A stretch of DNA of 47,501 bases, from NCBI RefSeq assembly GCF_001678475.1, contig NZ_JTJR01000047.1, positions 1 through 47,501 of the forward strand, given 5' to 3'. The notes under the pieces were generated by a model that did no database searches, was not told the DNA's origin, and worked only from the letters and a program-made list of their open reading frames with translations. The position numbers were made by a program, and so were the translations under genes. Shown here in pieces: positions 27,556-36,898 of this stretch (position 1 is the stretch's first letter; each line of letters opens with the position of its first letter). This DNA comes from Gallibacterium genomosp. 3 (GTDB lineage Bacteria > Pseudomonadota > Gammaproteobacteria > Enterobacterales > Pasteurellaceae).

Positions 27556-28641
27556 TTAATTAACTAAACCAGCACCTTGTGCAATTTGATCGGCAAATTT
27601 ACCAATACTAATCGCAAAATAGTAAGATTTATTCCAATCCATAATGGTTTTAAAGTTTTTAGAAACTAAAAATGCTCTACCCGCTAAACCATTTGGTAAC
27701 ACTAACCACACTCTAGTGCGTTGTAATTGAGAGATAGCACGTTGTGAAAACGCATCTTGTGGCAATAACACGCCTAATCGCTGCCACTCCGCAACTGAAC
27801 GTGCCTTATTATTTTCTGTGCCAGCTATATTTGGATCTAACCAACCTGATAATTGTACTTCAACCCCCCAAGGTAATTGATTATTCCAACCCACAGTTGC
27901 TAAATAATTTGCAATAGAGGCAAATGCGTCATAATAGTTTTGCCAAATATCGGCGATTCCATCGTTATCACCATCTTTTGCATAACTTAGGTAAGAACTT
28001 GGCATAAATTGCGATTGTCCCATTGCACCGGCCCAAGATCCTTTCATTTTTTCCCGTTCTATATACCCACGCTCAATAATCCTTAACGCTTTAATAAATT
28101 CATTCGCAAATAACGATTCACGACGTCCTTCAAACGCTAAGGTCGCTAACACAGACAACACATCAAAATTTCCTTGATAACGACCAAAACTGCTTTCCAT
28201 GCCCCATAACGCAACCAAATATTGTGGTTGAATCCCAAAACGTTGGCTGGCAGTTTCCACTTCTTGACGTTGTTCAGCAAAATAACGCATCGCCAATGCG
28301 ACTTTCGTATTGGTTAAAACCCGATTCAGATAATTCGTTACCCCTTTCGGATTGTGTTGAGGAGGTGTTGAACTAGAACGCTTACGCCCCGCTTGCTGCT
28401 GATCTAATGCAATCGAACGTTCTACAAATTGAATATTTTGTTGTGAATAAACTACGGTTGGATCAATTCCTTGTGCCACTGCTTGTTGCCGTAAATAATC
28501 CACATAATGATTAAAATTTGTTGATATTCTACTATGTGGATAATTGAAATTAATATCACCAACATTGGTCGGTACAGAAGGCGAACTACTACATCCAACT
28601 AAGAGTAATGCCCCTAAACCTAAAATTGCTTTTTTTAACAT
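27556..28641 (-). CDS. mltB: Lytic murein transglycosylase B (MltB-like lipoprotein)
   Basis: The 361-residue protein has a lipobox LLLVGC with lipidated C17 and an MltB/SltB domain. The catalytic glutamate is E149 in LWGMESSFGRYQGNFDVLSVLATLAF. KGSWAGAMGQSQFMPSSYLSYAKDGDNDGIADIW (about 205-240) is the family's substrate-groove and Ca-binding region. The enzyme cleaves glycan strands to 1,6-anhydro-muropeptides at the outer membrane. It is the last gene of the long minus-strand run, 26 nt after ycgL. The insert rich in Ser/Pro near 88-98 (RKRSSSTPPQHN) is a variable linker. Confidence 0.9.
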   Translation of the reverse strand: MLKKAILGLGALLLVGCSSSPSVPTNVGDINFNYPHSRISTNFNHYVDYLRQQAVAQGIDPTVVYSQQNIQFVERSIALDQQQAGRKRSSSTPPQHNPKGVTNYLNRVLTNTKVALAMRYFAEQRQEVETASQRFGIQPQYLVALWGMESSFGRYQGNFDVLSVLATLAFEGRRESLFANEFIKALRIIERGYIEREKMKGSWAGAMGQSQFMPSSYLSYAKDGDNDGIADIWQNYYDAFASIANYLATVGWNNQLPWGVEVQLSGWLDPNIAGTENNKARSVAEWQRLGVLLPQDAFSQRAISQLQRTRVWLVLPNGLAGRAFLVSKNFKTIMDWNKSYYFAISIGKFADQIAQGAGLVN

Positions 28642-28667
28642 CTTTTTACTACACTAATCACACTAAA

Positions 28668-28937
28668 CTATATTTTATTGTTCTTAAAACTCTCTAATAA
28701 ATTCTCTGGTGGTGGCGGCATCTGTAAATAGAAACCCTGCTGTTTAATTTGTGCTAATACCGCCTGATTATCTAATTGCGCCAATTTCTTCAGTCCTAAT
28801 AAATTAAATAACATCACAAATTGTGGTTTACCAAAGAGATTAAGCAAGGCTTCTGGTACATTAGTAAAGTTGTCACGTTTTTCAATATAGAGATACATTC
28901 CCTCTTTTTTATGACTTTTATAAATTGCACATAACAT
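28668..28937 (-). CDS. ycgL: YcgL-domain protein
   Basis: This 89-residue protein matches the YcgL family from its first residues ([22 protein letters not shown]) to the [15 protein letters not shown] segment near residue 70. The family is a small alpha/beta fold of unknown biochemical function, widespread in gammaproteobacteria. It lies 12 nt after ubiG on the same strand. Length agrees with family members, which vary at the C-terminus. Confidence 0.9.
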   Translation of the reverse strand: MLCAIYKSHKKEGMYLYIEKRDNFTNVPEALLNLFGKPQFVMLFNLLGLKKLAQLDNQAVLAQIKQQGFYLQMPPPPENLLESFKNNKI

Positions 28938-28949
28938 CTTTGTTCTTAC

Positions 28950-29681
28950 CTATTTCCCTTGTTTAAATACACCCCAGTAATTCGCACTTACATCATTATT
29001 CAGCCAGAAATTGCCTGTAATTGGATTATAGTGATAGCCTTTTAACTGTTCACAAACCAATCCTACTTGATCACAATAACCTAATAACTCGGCTGGCTTA
29101 ATAAATTTCTCGTAATCATGCGTTCCTTGCGGTAATAGTTTCAATACATATTCCGCACCCATCACCACCAATGCCCAAGCCTTTAATGTTCGGTTGATAG
29201 TTGATAGAAATAAAACCCCATTCGGTTTTAATAACTGCTGGCAGCTGAGAATAATGGAAAGCGGATCAGGAACATGCTCTAACATTTCCATACAAGTAAT
29301 CACATCAAATTTTTCTGCACCTGTTTGCTGCTGATGATGTAAAAACTCTTCGATAGTAATTTGTTGATAATCAATCTGTAATTGGCTTTTACTGGCGTGT
29401 TGACGTGCAACCGCAAGTGGTTCAGAACTCATATCAATTCCGGTTACTTCGCCACCGACTTTAGCCAAGCTTTCCGATAAAATACCGCCACCACAACCGA
29501 CATCTAATACTTTTTTGCCCGCTAAACCACCCGTATGCTGCAAAATGTAATTAACCCGTAATGGGTTAAGTTGATGAATCGGTTTAAAATCACCATTTAA
29601 ATCCCACCAAGTGGCTGCCATTTTTTCAAATTTTGCCAGCTCTTGTTGATCTACATTTGCTGTTAGTGTTTTTTCTGTCAT
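28950..29681 (-). CDS. ubiG: Ubiquinone biosynthesis O-methyltransferase UbiG
   Basis: The 243-residue SAM-dependent enzyme does both O-methylations of ubiquinone synthesis. Motif I is [13 protein letters not shown] (58-70), preceded by the family-specific NVDxxElaKFExxAxxWWDxxGxFKPLHxxNPLR region (9-42) and followed by [13 protein letters not shown] and a membrane-contacting segment ([14 protein letters not shown]). The start overlaps the upstream sulfatase-family gene by 4 nt (ATGA), so it appears translationally coupled to the polysaccharide locus, an odd pairing of respiration and envelope genes. The protein looks complete. Confidence 0.96.
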   Translation of the reverse strand: MTEKTLTANVDQQELAKFEKMAATWWDLNGDFKPIHQLNPLRVNYILQHTGGLAGKKVLDVGCGGGILSESLAKVGGEVTGIDMSSEPLAVARQHASKSQLQIDYQQITIEEFLHHQQQTGAEKFDVITCMEMLEHVPDPLSIILSCQQLLKPNGVLFLSTINRTLKAWALVVMGAEYVLKLLPQGTHDYEKFIKPAELLGYCDQVGLVCEQLKGYHYNPITGNFWLNNDVSANYWGVFKQGK

Positions 29682-31579
29682 CTATTCTGATCCTCTTCCT
29701 CAACCCATTGATTTTTATCCAATAGTTGATCTGCCAAGGTTACTCGCTGTTTAAAGCGTAAAATTTGTTGTTGTAATGCTTCCCCTTGATCAGAAATGGT
29801 TATCTGTTTTTGACCAATAAAAGTTGCATTCCCTAATGGACTAATCATTCCCAATACCTGTGCATTACCGACTAATAACGCTGGCTTTGTATTCACTGGG
29901 TGAACTAATGATTGCCCAAATGTTGAAATCGGCGTTTGAATACCAAGTAAATCCATTATGGTTGGCAATACATCATACTGTGAAGCATATTGCTGCAATC
30001 GTTGTGGCGGTAAACTGCCATCTGGTGCAAAGATGACCAATGGAATATGAAACTGCTCATCTAAATTTTCTGATGGTAATGAATTCAATGTATGATCCGC
30101 TGAAAAAATAAAGATTGTATTCTGATACCAAGGTTGTTTCTGCGCTGCTTGCATAAATTGTTCTAATGACCAATCAGAATAACGTAACGCATTTAAAAAC
30201 CCTTGTTCACTGCGAGGATCATGCGGATAGATATGAAACTCTTTTCCTGCATCCGCAAACGGTTCGTGCGTTGTACCAGTAAATAAAAATGCAAAAAAAG
30301 GTTGATCAGCTGGAGTCTGATTAATTTTGCCTAACAAAAATTGCAAACTGTCATAATCCCATCCGAAGTGTGGCGGTGCTTGAGGATACTCTTTAATAAT
30401 TGGTACGTCCTCTTTGCCATAATACTCTTGGAAACCTAATACACTCGCAATACTATTCACATTAAATGATCGGCGATTAGAGGTTTGCATCATAATGGTT
30501 CGATAATTCCGTTCATTAAGAATTTTACCAATTTGACTAAGATGGTTAAGCTCTAATCCAAAGCCTAACGTTGGATGATTACTTAAGACGGGAACTGAAG
30601 ATAAAATTGCTTGGATACCAATAATGCTGCGCTTTCCTGCTGCGTAATAGTGATCCCATGTTTGAGATTGAGTAATCAACTGATCTATAAATGGGGTAGC
30701 GTGATAACCTCTATGTGCTAACCCATCAATATATTTATAACTCCAACTCTCTAACAGAATAAGCACAATATTCTTTCTCGTTGGTGCAACTGCTGATTGA
30801 AATTTAAATTGCTCTTCTGCATTTGGTAAAGCTAACTTTTTCTCCTCTGCATTCAGCAAATTCAATGGTTTAAATTCTTCTTGAGCTCGAATTTGTTTCA
30901 TTACCACAAATGGCGTATTTAAAATAAGATTGGCTTGATTAGTCGCTGTGGTATTTTCAAATGCATCTGCATAACTAATTGGGCGACCTTGAATAATCAT
31001 TCCTCGCGCCAACCAAACACAGCAAACCACAAAGAATAGACTAGAAACTAGATGTATTGGCAAAGAAGGTAATTTTGTTTGTAGCTGAGTTTTAGAAAGC
31101 GGTTTAATAATCCAGTAATAAAAACTACCGATAACCAATAACAAAAATAGGCAACCTAAAACAGTATTTAACAAGCGAGAACCAAACGCTAACTCAAAAA
31201 TAAAGGAGATATCCTCTCCGATCACAGTCACTTCCCGTCCCAGATGACGATAAACTTCACCAAAATAGGTTAAATCCACTAATGAAATTACACCAAAGGC
31301 AACAAAAACAATTAACGCTAAATACGCTAAGATTTTTTGTAAGTTAGCCTGATAAATGAAACGAAAAGGTAACGCACAGATCAAGAGAATCGGTGCTAAA
31401 AATATTGTGGTGACATTAAGATCAAAACGAATGCCATAAAAAAATGCCTGCAATAACTGTCCAATACTTAAATCATCAACAAAATATTCTAAATAAGTTA
31501 TAACAAATAATAACCGTAAAACAGCAAATAGACCTATTGCAAACAGAAACAACTTTATAGGTAGTTTTAAATATCTCAT
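29678..31579 (-). CDS. LtaS/OpgB-like phosphoglycerol or phosphoethanolamine transferase
   Basis: This 633-residue inner-membrane protein has five membrane helices (about 8-30, 45-70, 82-105, 137-160, 173-195) and a periplasmic alkaline-phosphatase-superfamily domain. Metal- and nucleophile-bearing motifs are visible: E277 (LILLESWS), S318 in AAGKRSIIG as the probable nucleophile, TGTTHEPFA (near 435) and FSADHTLN (near 490). Relatives move glycerol-1-phosphate or phosphoethanolamine from phospholipid onto glycans. It lies 12 nt after the NeuA-like gene and overlaps ubiG. Context suggests it decorates the polysaccharide made by this locus (inference). The donor cannot be deduced. Confidence 0.8.
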   Translation of the reverse strand: MRYLKLPIKLFLFAIGLFAVLRLLFVITYLEYFVDDLSIGQLLQAFFYGIRFDLNVTTIFLAPILLICALPFRFIYQANLQKILAYLALIVFVAFGVISLVDLTYFGEVYRHLGREVTVIGEDISFIFELAFGSRLLNTVLGCLFLLLVIGSFYYWIIKPLSKTQLQTKLPSLPIHLVSSLFFVVCCVWLARGMIIQGRPISYADAFENTTATNQANLILNTPFVVMKQIRAQEEFKPLNLLNAEEKKLALPNAEEQFKFQSAVAPTRKNIVLILLESWSYKYIDGLAHRGYHATPFIDQLITQSQTWDHYYAAGKRSIIGIQAILSSVPVLSNHPTLGFGLELNHLSQIGKILNERNYRTIMMQTSNRRSFNVNSIASVLGFQEYYGKEDVPIIKEYPQAPPHFGWDYDSLQFLLGKINQTPADQPFFAFLFTGTTHEPFADAGKEFHIYPHDPRSEQGFLNALRYSDWSLEQFMQAAQKQPWYQNTIFIFSADHTLNSLPSENLDEQFHIPLVIFAPDGSLPPQRLQQYASQYDVLPTIMDLLGIQTPISTFGQSLVHPVNTKPALLVGNAQVLGMISPLGNATFIGQKQITISDQGEALQQQILRFKQRVTLADQLLDKNQWVEEEDQNR

Positions 31580-31591
31580 TCCTTATCCTAT

Positions 31592-32737
31592 CTAGCCAAA
31601 TAGCGCTTGAGTTAATAATGTTGTAATTTGTGCATAACCTACTTGATTAAAATGTAAGCCATCATCGGTAAAGTCTAAATTTAACTTACGATAGCCATCT
31701 TGCAAGACTGTATTTGGCGATAATAATATGATCTCTTGATTTGCAAAATGTTGGCGTAATTGATAGTTGAATTGATCAATTTCAGCATTACTACATTCAC
31801 GCTTAAACGCCATATAACTCACTTCCATTAAATAGAGTTTAGTTGATGGATTAATTTGTTTTAAGTAAGAAATTGTTTGATCCAACCAATACAATGTATC
31901 TTCTGCTCGCCAGCTTGGTCGGCACATTTCATTAATGCCTAAGAAAATTAAAGTATAGTTGCCTAAGCCTTTTACTAATTGTGGTTGTAAAATCAATTCG
32001 ACATATTGTTGCGTTGTAATCCCACCAATCCCGAGGTTATTAACTGGCGTATTATTTAAACAATCAATATCCCAATAATCCCAGAGTGAATGACCAATTA
32101 ATGTAATCTCTTTTGTCGCTGCAAAATCTGCTGATTTTTCTTTAATACGACGCTGAACATTCAGTAATGAAGTTTGATAACGCACTCTTAATTGCAAAAT
32201 CGCTTTAACTAATTCATATTCAAAACTATCTTCAATCCATAATGCTGCTTCTTTATCTAATTTATACTGCACTGTCGTTGCAGAGGTTAAACGATCAGCT
32301 AAATTTGCTATAAAAATTGCGTCATTCTGATTGCCTTTAGCATCCGTTGAAATTAAATAATCTGCTTGTGTTTGTTCAAAATATTGGCAACTTTGCTGAA
32401 TATGGGAGGCTGATCGTAACGGCGCTTCTGGCGCTAAAATTGCACAATATTGATATTCATCGGCTAATAGATCTTCTGTTTGCCGACAACGGATTAATGC
32501 TTCTGGTGTCGCTAACTGCGCTGTTTCACATAATTGAATATCGATTGCATAACGACTTAGGGCATCTTGATATTCAAGTTTATCTGTCATTACCACCACT
32601 TTATCAAAGCAGTGACTGTTAAGTGCCGCTTCAATGGTATAACCTGCGACTAATTTACCCTCTAACATTAATACATTTTTATTTGGTAAATCAGCTTGTT
32701 CTGTTGCTCGCACAGGAATTAATGCAATACGTTTCAT
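31592..32737 (-). CDS. NeuA-like cytidylyltransferase domain fused to SGNH hydrolase
   Basis: The 381-residue protein has an N-terminal (1-about 200) domain that aligns by eye with CMP-sialic acid synthetases (IALIPVR, LPNKNVLMLEGKLVAGYTIEAAL, VVVMTDKLEY). Key motifs are changed: the CTP-binding RxGSKG is RATEQA, and LQPTSPLR is LAPEAPLR. The C-terminal domain (about 210-381) is SGNH/GDSL-like, with GHSLWDYW (block I), NLGIGGIT, FLGINE and DDGLHFNQVGY (D/H of block V). Streptococcal and E. coli NeuA have a comparable synthetase-esterase fusion. Here the esterase half looks intact and the transferase half doubtful. No neuB or neuC is nearby. It probably acts on acetyl groups of the glycan (inference). 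Confidence 0.7.
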   Translation of the reverse strand: MKRIALIPVRATEQADLPNKNVLMLEGKLVAGYTIEAALNSHCFDKVVVMTDKLEYQDALSRYAIDIQLCETAQLATPEALIRCRQTEDLLADEYQYCAILAPEAPLRSASHIQQSCQYFEQTQADYLISTDAKGNQNDAIFIANLADRLTSATTVQYKLDKEAALWIEDSFEYELVKAILQLRVRYQTSLLNVQRRIKEKSADFAATKEITLIGHSLWDYWDIDCLNNTPVNNLGIGGITTQQYVELILQPQLVKGLGNYTLIFLGINEMCRPSWRAEDTLYWLDQTISYLKQINPSTKLYLMEVSYMAFKRECSNAEIDQFNYQLRQHFANQEIILLSPNTVLQDGYRKLNLDFTDDGLHFNQVGYAQITTLLTQALFG

Positions 32738-32746
32738 CTTTGTTCC

Positions 32747-33556
32747 TTATAACTTACGCAATAATTTATACACTTTGCCTAAAACTTTACCCGGTAAAAT
32801 CCGCGTGGTAGCACGAATGAGAAACACAATTAAGGCACTTATTGGATTTTGTATGCCTAACTTTATTTTTAATTTAGCTAATTTCCATTCACTTTTGAAA
32901 TATTGAAGACCACGACGACGGTTATACATACCTTGTCCAGCACGCATCTTGATTAAAATATCAGGTAAATTATGCGTAATATTGCCTGCACTTAGAAAAC
33001 GCAGCCATAAATTGTAATCTTCTAAAAAGAGATGATGCTGATAACCACCGACTGCCTGAATGGCGGATTTTTTATAGGCTAATGCCATATGATTAAATGG
33101 GCTACGCATAGGTGCCATTTTTTTGATCTCGTTATCTTCGATTGGCACACGGCGAATTGATTTGACTTCTGGATTATCCGTATCAAACTCTTCAATTTGC
33201 CCTCCCACCATAGAAACCTCTGGATGAGCTTCAATATATGCCACTTGTTTAGCAAAACGATCTTCCACACACAGATCATCGGTGTCCATTCGGAATACCC
33301 ATTCATAACTACATTCTGCTAAGCCAGCATTTAAGGCTTTCCCCAAACCAACATTTTCAGGTAAAGGTACAATTTTCAGGGGTAAACGTGATTGCCACTC
33401 AGCAACACAATCTTGTAATGGTTGTGGAATCGGACCATCATAAACCAACACAATTTCGGTGGCTGGTACGGTTTGCGCAGCTAAACTTGCAAAACATTGG
33501 GTTAAATATTCTGGCTTCTCTTTGAAATATAACGACATTAATACAGAAAAATTCAT
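32747..33556 (-). CDS. Family 2 glycosyltransferase
   Basis: The 269-residue GT-A enzyme starts MNFSVLMSLYFKEKPEYLTQC and has the nucleotide-sugar pocket VLVYDGP (near 37), the KALNAGL segment (near 74), the DxD-type metal site MDTDD (near 93) and a late acceptor motif FLEDYNLWLRFL. I chose ATG 33554-33556 because AAGGA lies 9 nt upstream; a longer frame to 33604 overlaps the previous gene. It transfers one sugar to the lipid-linked repeat unit in the cytosol. Sugar and linkage cannot be read. It resembles galactosyl/N-acetylhexosaminyl transferases of other Pasteurellaceae polysaccharide loci. Confidence 0.88.
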   Translation of the reverse strand: MNFSVLMSLYFKEKPEYLTQCFASLAAQTVPATEIVLVYDGPIPQPLQDCVAEWQSRLPLKIVPLPENVGLGKALNAGLAECSYEWVFRMDTDDLCVEDRFAKQVAYIEAHPEVSMVGGQIEEFDTDNPEVKSIRRVPIEDNEIKKMAPMRSPFNHMALAYKKSAIQAVGGYQHHLFLEDYNLWLRFLSAGNITHNLPDILIKMRAGQGMYNRRRGLQYFKSEWKLAKLKIKLGIQNPISALIVFLIRATTRILPGKVLGKVYKLLRKL

Positions 33557-33567
33557 TGTGGCGTTCC

Positions 33568-34707
33568 TTATTTCTTTTGACGCTGTAAAACTTGCTGATA
33601 ACAATCAATTAACTGTTGAATATGTTGATCAATACTAAATCCTTGTTCACGCATTTTGTCTGCATAACTTTCACGTTGTGCATTGCGTATCGTTTGTTGA
33701 ATTGCACTCACCCAAGGTTCGACAGTTTGATTAATTGGATAAAAATTGACTAAATCTGTTATGGCTACTTCATCTGTTACTGTATTACTTACTAACGTTG
33801 GCAAGCCATTACACTGTGATTCCAACGTTGATAATGGAAACCCTTCAAACAAAGAAGGTAATAAAAAAATATCAAATAAATTCAATAACTTTGGCACATC
33901 TTTGCGATATCCGAGGAAAATCACTTGATTTTGTAATTGATGCTCCGCTACCCATTGTTGATATTCCGCTTGTAGTGATCCTACCCCAATCAAAAAAAGC
34001 TTATATGATTGCGATTGCTGCGCTAACTTTTCCAATAACTGTAATAAAAACTGATGATTTTTTACTGGTTCAAAATTACCGACATGACCTAAAACAATTG
34101 TATTTTCATCTAATTGAAACTGTGCACGTAATTGCTGACGTTGTTGCGGATTAAAGGCAAAACGATCACAAGCAATCGCATTATAAATAATTTGATAAGG
34201 TGAATTTTTAAATAAGAACTCCCCTGCTACACGGCTACACGCAATACGATCTGTCACAAATAACTTGGTTAATTGATAAAACAAGCTATTAATCTGTGCT
34301 TTAATTTTGCTGCCTGATGGCTGACTACTGTGTGAATGTAAAATTCGACCTTGAATATTATGCTGTTTAGCAAAATAAAAATGGATAAACGACAAATAAG
34401 GGTTATGTGCGTGTACCAAATCAAAATGATACTGCTGATATAATTTCTTTGTCGCTTGCCATAATTTACCCGTTACTAAATTTTTTATCGAAAATGCTGG
34501 TAAATGATGAAACACGACGTGAGGATTACGGGCTAAAATTGTCGCCTCAAACTCCTCAAAGCGTTGTGCAGCATAATAAGTAATATGCAATACATATTTA
34601 TCTTGTGGAAAGTGTTGTGCAACGCTTGTTAGATAGCTACCAACACCACCATGTACCGCAATACCACATAAATATAAAATATGAATTTTAGGCTCTTTCG
34701 TTTGCAT
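33568..34707 (-). CDS. Family 4 (GT-B) glycosyltransferase
   Basis: The 379-residue protein has a GT-B fold: N-terminal glycine-rich loop HGGVGSYLTSVA (19-30), a VHAHNPYLSFIHF acceptor-side segment (near 98), and a C-terminal donor domain with VLGHVGNFEPVKNHQFLLQLL (near 207). The EGFPLSTLESQ motif near 292 gives the conserved E-x7-E pair. It acts at the cytosolic face of the inner membrane in repeat-unit assembly. It overlaps the end of wzy by 20 nt, so the two are tightly linked. Sugar donor unknown. Confidence 0.9.
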   Translation of the reverse strand: MQTKEPKIHILYLCGIAVHGGVGSYLTSVAQHFPQDKYVLHITYYAAQRFEEFEATILARNPHVVFHHLPAFSIKNLVTGKLWQATKKLYQQYHFDLVHAHNPYLSFIHFYFAKQHNIQGRILHSHSSQPSGSKIKAQINSLFYQLTKLFVTDRIACSRVAGEFLFKNSPYQIIYNAIACDRFAFNPQQRQQLRAQFQLDENTIVLGHVGNFEPVKNHQFLLQLLEKLAQQSQSYKLFLIGVGSLQAEYQQWVAEHQLQNQVIFLGYRKDVPKLLNLFDIFLLPSLFEGFPLSTLESQCNGLPTLVSNTVTDEVAITDLVNFYPINQTVEPWVSAIQQTIRNAQRESYADKMREQGFSIDQHIQQLIDCYQQVLQRQKK

Positions 34708-35953
34708 TTTTGACCTCTGCCAACTCAGCTAGATAAAAATAGCCCAGTAAAGCAATAAAACTAACCATCCCTTTAATCAAGAGGATAAAATAAAGTGTTA
34801 ATAGCGCAAAATAGAGTAATGCACGCTGCGGTTTCAACGCCATAATTTTTGCAGTTAAATAACTATGGGTCATTAAATTCACAATTAATCCAACTAGCCC
34901 TACCGCAAAAATAATTCGCAAATAGCCAACATCAGTGCCCATATAATACAGACCATCTAGGCTATTTTGTGCTAAATAGAATCCATCCCCAATCAACCAA
35001 GTAGCTAATGTCGTTGGTAAAATCTGATACATTTCTAACAAAATATCTGTTGATTCTGTTTCTAATCCCGCACCAGAGAAAAGATTGATGAAAAGTTCTG
35101 CTGCAAAATAAAATAACTTTGAATGGAGTAAATCTATTCCCAATAAATTGTTTAATACTGCATATAAAAAAATAAGCAATAACAATAATGCTGTTGGAAT
35201 AAGTAAAAAACAGAACCAGGCTAAACGATAATAATTAGTAAAATAGCGCTGATAGCAGAAAATAACTGCACCAATCGCAATACCAACTAAGACCGTTCGG
35301 GCTAATAACAGCCCAACTAAGCTAATAAACGCGAGTAACACCAAATCACGAATAAAAGGTAATCCTATCCGTTGTTGAGCTAAACGAAACGCTAGCAGAA
35401 TAATTGTAAAGGCATAAATGATACCAGAACCAAAAAATTGGGTACCAAAGCCAATAAAACGATTTCCTTGTTCTAATGAAGCAACAATTAATCCTCTTCC
35501 CTCGCTATACCGTATTAGGAACAGCAATAAATCCTGCATAAATGGCAATAGATTTACACACAAAGTGAGCACAGATTGAATTACAACAACATTAATCCAA
35601 ATCCCAGATAAGCGTTGATAATTTACATTGCCATATACCACAACAGCGAAGTGATATAGAAAATAAGCCGCAAACAAATAAATAACTGGTGTAATTCCAT
35701 TTTGAATCACATAAGCAATTTCCATACTAGCAGGATTAATTAATTTTGCGGGGAAAATAGACAGGATAAATGGGATCACCATTAAACTAAGAGGAGCAAC
35801 TTGATAAGCCATCCATTGCTTACGCAAATAATCACGCAATAATAGTCCTGCACCAATCACCCCCATTGTCACCGACGGGTGCAAAGGAATGAAATTATAT
35901 TTGATGTTAAATAACCAAGTAAAAACTAAACAATAAAATATAAATTTCTTCAT
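34688..35953 (-). CDS. wzy: O-antigen/capsule polymerase (Wzy-like)
   Basis: The 421-residue, very hydrophobic protein has about ten to eleven membrane helices and a large periplasmic loop near 280-330 (LFSGAGLETESTDILLEMYQILPTT). The topology, the lack of other motifs and its place between glycosyltransferases, wzx and wzz identify it as the polymerase that joins repeat units on undecaprenyl pyrophosphate in the periplasm. Sequence alone does not exclude a ligase, but no WaaL-type motif is evident. Wzy proteins are specific to one repeat structure, so this is a marker of the serotype. Confidence 0.75.
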   Translation of the reverse strand: MKKFIFYCLVFTWLFNIKYNFIPLHPSVTMGVIGAGLLLRDYLRKQWMAYQVAPLSLMVIPFILSIFPAKLINPASMEIAYVIQNGITPVIYLFAAYFLYHFAVVVYGNVNYQRLSGIWINVVVIQSVLTLCVNLLPFMQDLLLFLIRYSEGRGLIVASLEQGNRFIGFGTQFFGSGIIYAFTIILLAFRLAQQRIGLPFIRDLVLLAFISLVGLLLARTVLVGIAIGAVIFCYQRYFTNYYRLAWFCFLLIPTALLLLLIFLYAVLNNLLGIDLLHSKLFYFAAELFINLFSGAGLETESTDILLEMYQILPTTLATWLIGDGFYLAQNSLDGLYYMGTDVGYLRIIFAVGLVGLIVNLMTHSYLTAKIMALKPQRALLYFALLTLYFILLIKGMVSFIALLGYFYLAELAEVKNANERA

Positions 35954-35989
35954 GGTAGTGTGATTAGTAAGGATTTTCCTGACAAGATT

Positions 35990-36898
35990 CTATTTTTTTA
36001 ACCATTTAAGCCCAACTAATTTCAGCCAACGCATAAAAAGAATCCCTTTAACTGGATAAGGTACTCTCCCAACTTGGCGATAGATTTTGCATAGTTTGCC
36101 TAATTTTAATGCGCTAATATTGGCACGGTTAATCGACAAGGAATATTGGGTAATCTCTTCGTCCGTCAGTTTTAAGTTTAAATGCGTGAATAAATAGTAG
36201 TGAATTTTGCGTAATACCTCATTTTTTAACGCTAAATTCTTCGCTAATAATCTTGTTTCACTATTTGGCAAAATACGATAGCGCAGTATCACATCCGCTA
36301 AATTGGCAAATTTATAACCTTTGCATAACAGATGTACCCAAAGACCATAGTCTTCTGCTCGATAATATTGTTGCTGATAAACAAGATCTTCTGGGTTTAA
36401 TACGTTAAGGTTAAACATCACTGTTGGATGATGGAATGCTGAAGCTAAAAAGAGGTGGGCTTTAATTGCCATATCCTCTTGTGGCAAAACTAATGTTTGT
36501 TTTTCAACATTCTCACCAAAAGTTTCAATCGCCCCGCCAACCACAGCCACTTGTGAATGTTGTTCTAAAAAAGTCACCTGCTTTTCAATCCGATTGGGTA
36601 ATGCAATATCATCCGCATCCATTCGAGCAATGTATTTCCCCTGCGCTAATTGAATTGCTTTATTTAAGGTAGCGATTAAGCCAAGATTCTGTTCATTTTC
36701 AATATAGCGAACGCGTAAATCTTCTTGTGCTAACTGCAATAAAATTTCTGCTGACTTATCTGTTGAACCATCATTAATCACCAACACTTCTAATTGATGG
36801 TAACTTTGTTGCAAAATTGACTGCACTGCTGCTTCAATATATTGCTCGCCGTTATAGCAAGGAATAATGACTGAAACTAAAACATCATTTTTCATCAT
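35990..36898 (-). CDS. Family 2 glycosyltransferase
   Basis: The 302-residue GT-A enzyme starts with VSVIIPCYNGEQYIEAAVQSIL (9-30), has the VINDGSTDKS pocket (near 40), KAIQLAQGKYIARMDADD with the DxD metal site (near 85-95), and an AEDYGLWVHLL acceptor motif near 180. It differs from the other GT2 in the locus and is probably responsible for a different linkage. Its start overlaps the pyruvyl transferase stop by 4 nt, and 36 nt separate it from wzy. Sugar unknown. Confidence 0.9.
   Translation of the reverse strand: MMKNDVLVSVIIPCYNGEQYIEAAVQSILQQSYHQLEVLVINDGSTDKSAEILLQLAQEDLRVRYIENEQNLGLIATLNKAIQLAQGKYIARMDADDIALPNRIEKQVTFLEQHSQVAVVGGAIETFGENVEKQTLVLPQEDMAIKAHLFLASAFHHPTVMFNLNVLNPEDLVYQQQYYRAEDYGLWVHLLCKGYKFANLADVILRYRILPNSETRLLAKNLALKNEVLRKIHYYLFTHLNLKLTDEEITQYSLSINRANISALKLGKLCKIYRQVGRVPYPVKGILFMRWLKLVGLKWLKK

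Noticed and set aside
32347-32811. Open frames on the plus strand opposite the NeuA-like gene
   Set aside because: They mirror codon structure of the real minus-strand gene and show low-complexity Leu/Tyr-rich sequence without starts.
33798-34154. 118-codon open frame on the plus strand opposite the GT4 gene
   Set aside because: The GT-B glycosyltransferase on the other strand has clear motifs throughout this interval, so the frame is a shadow.
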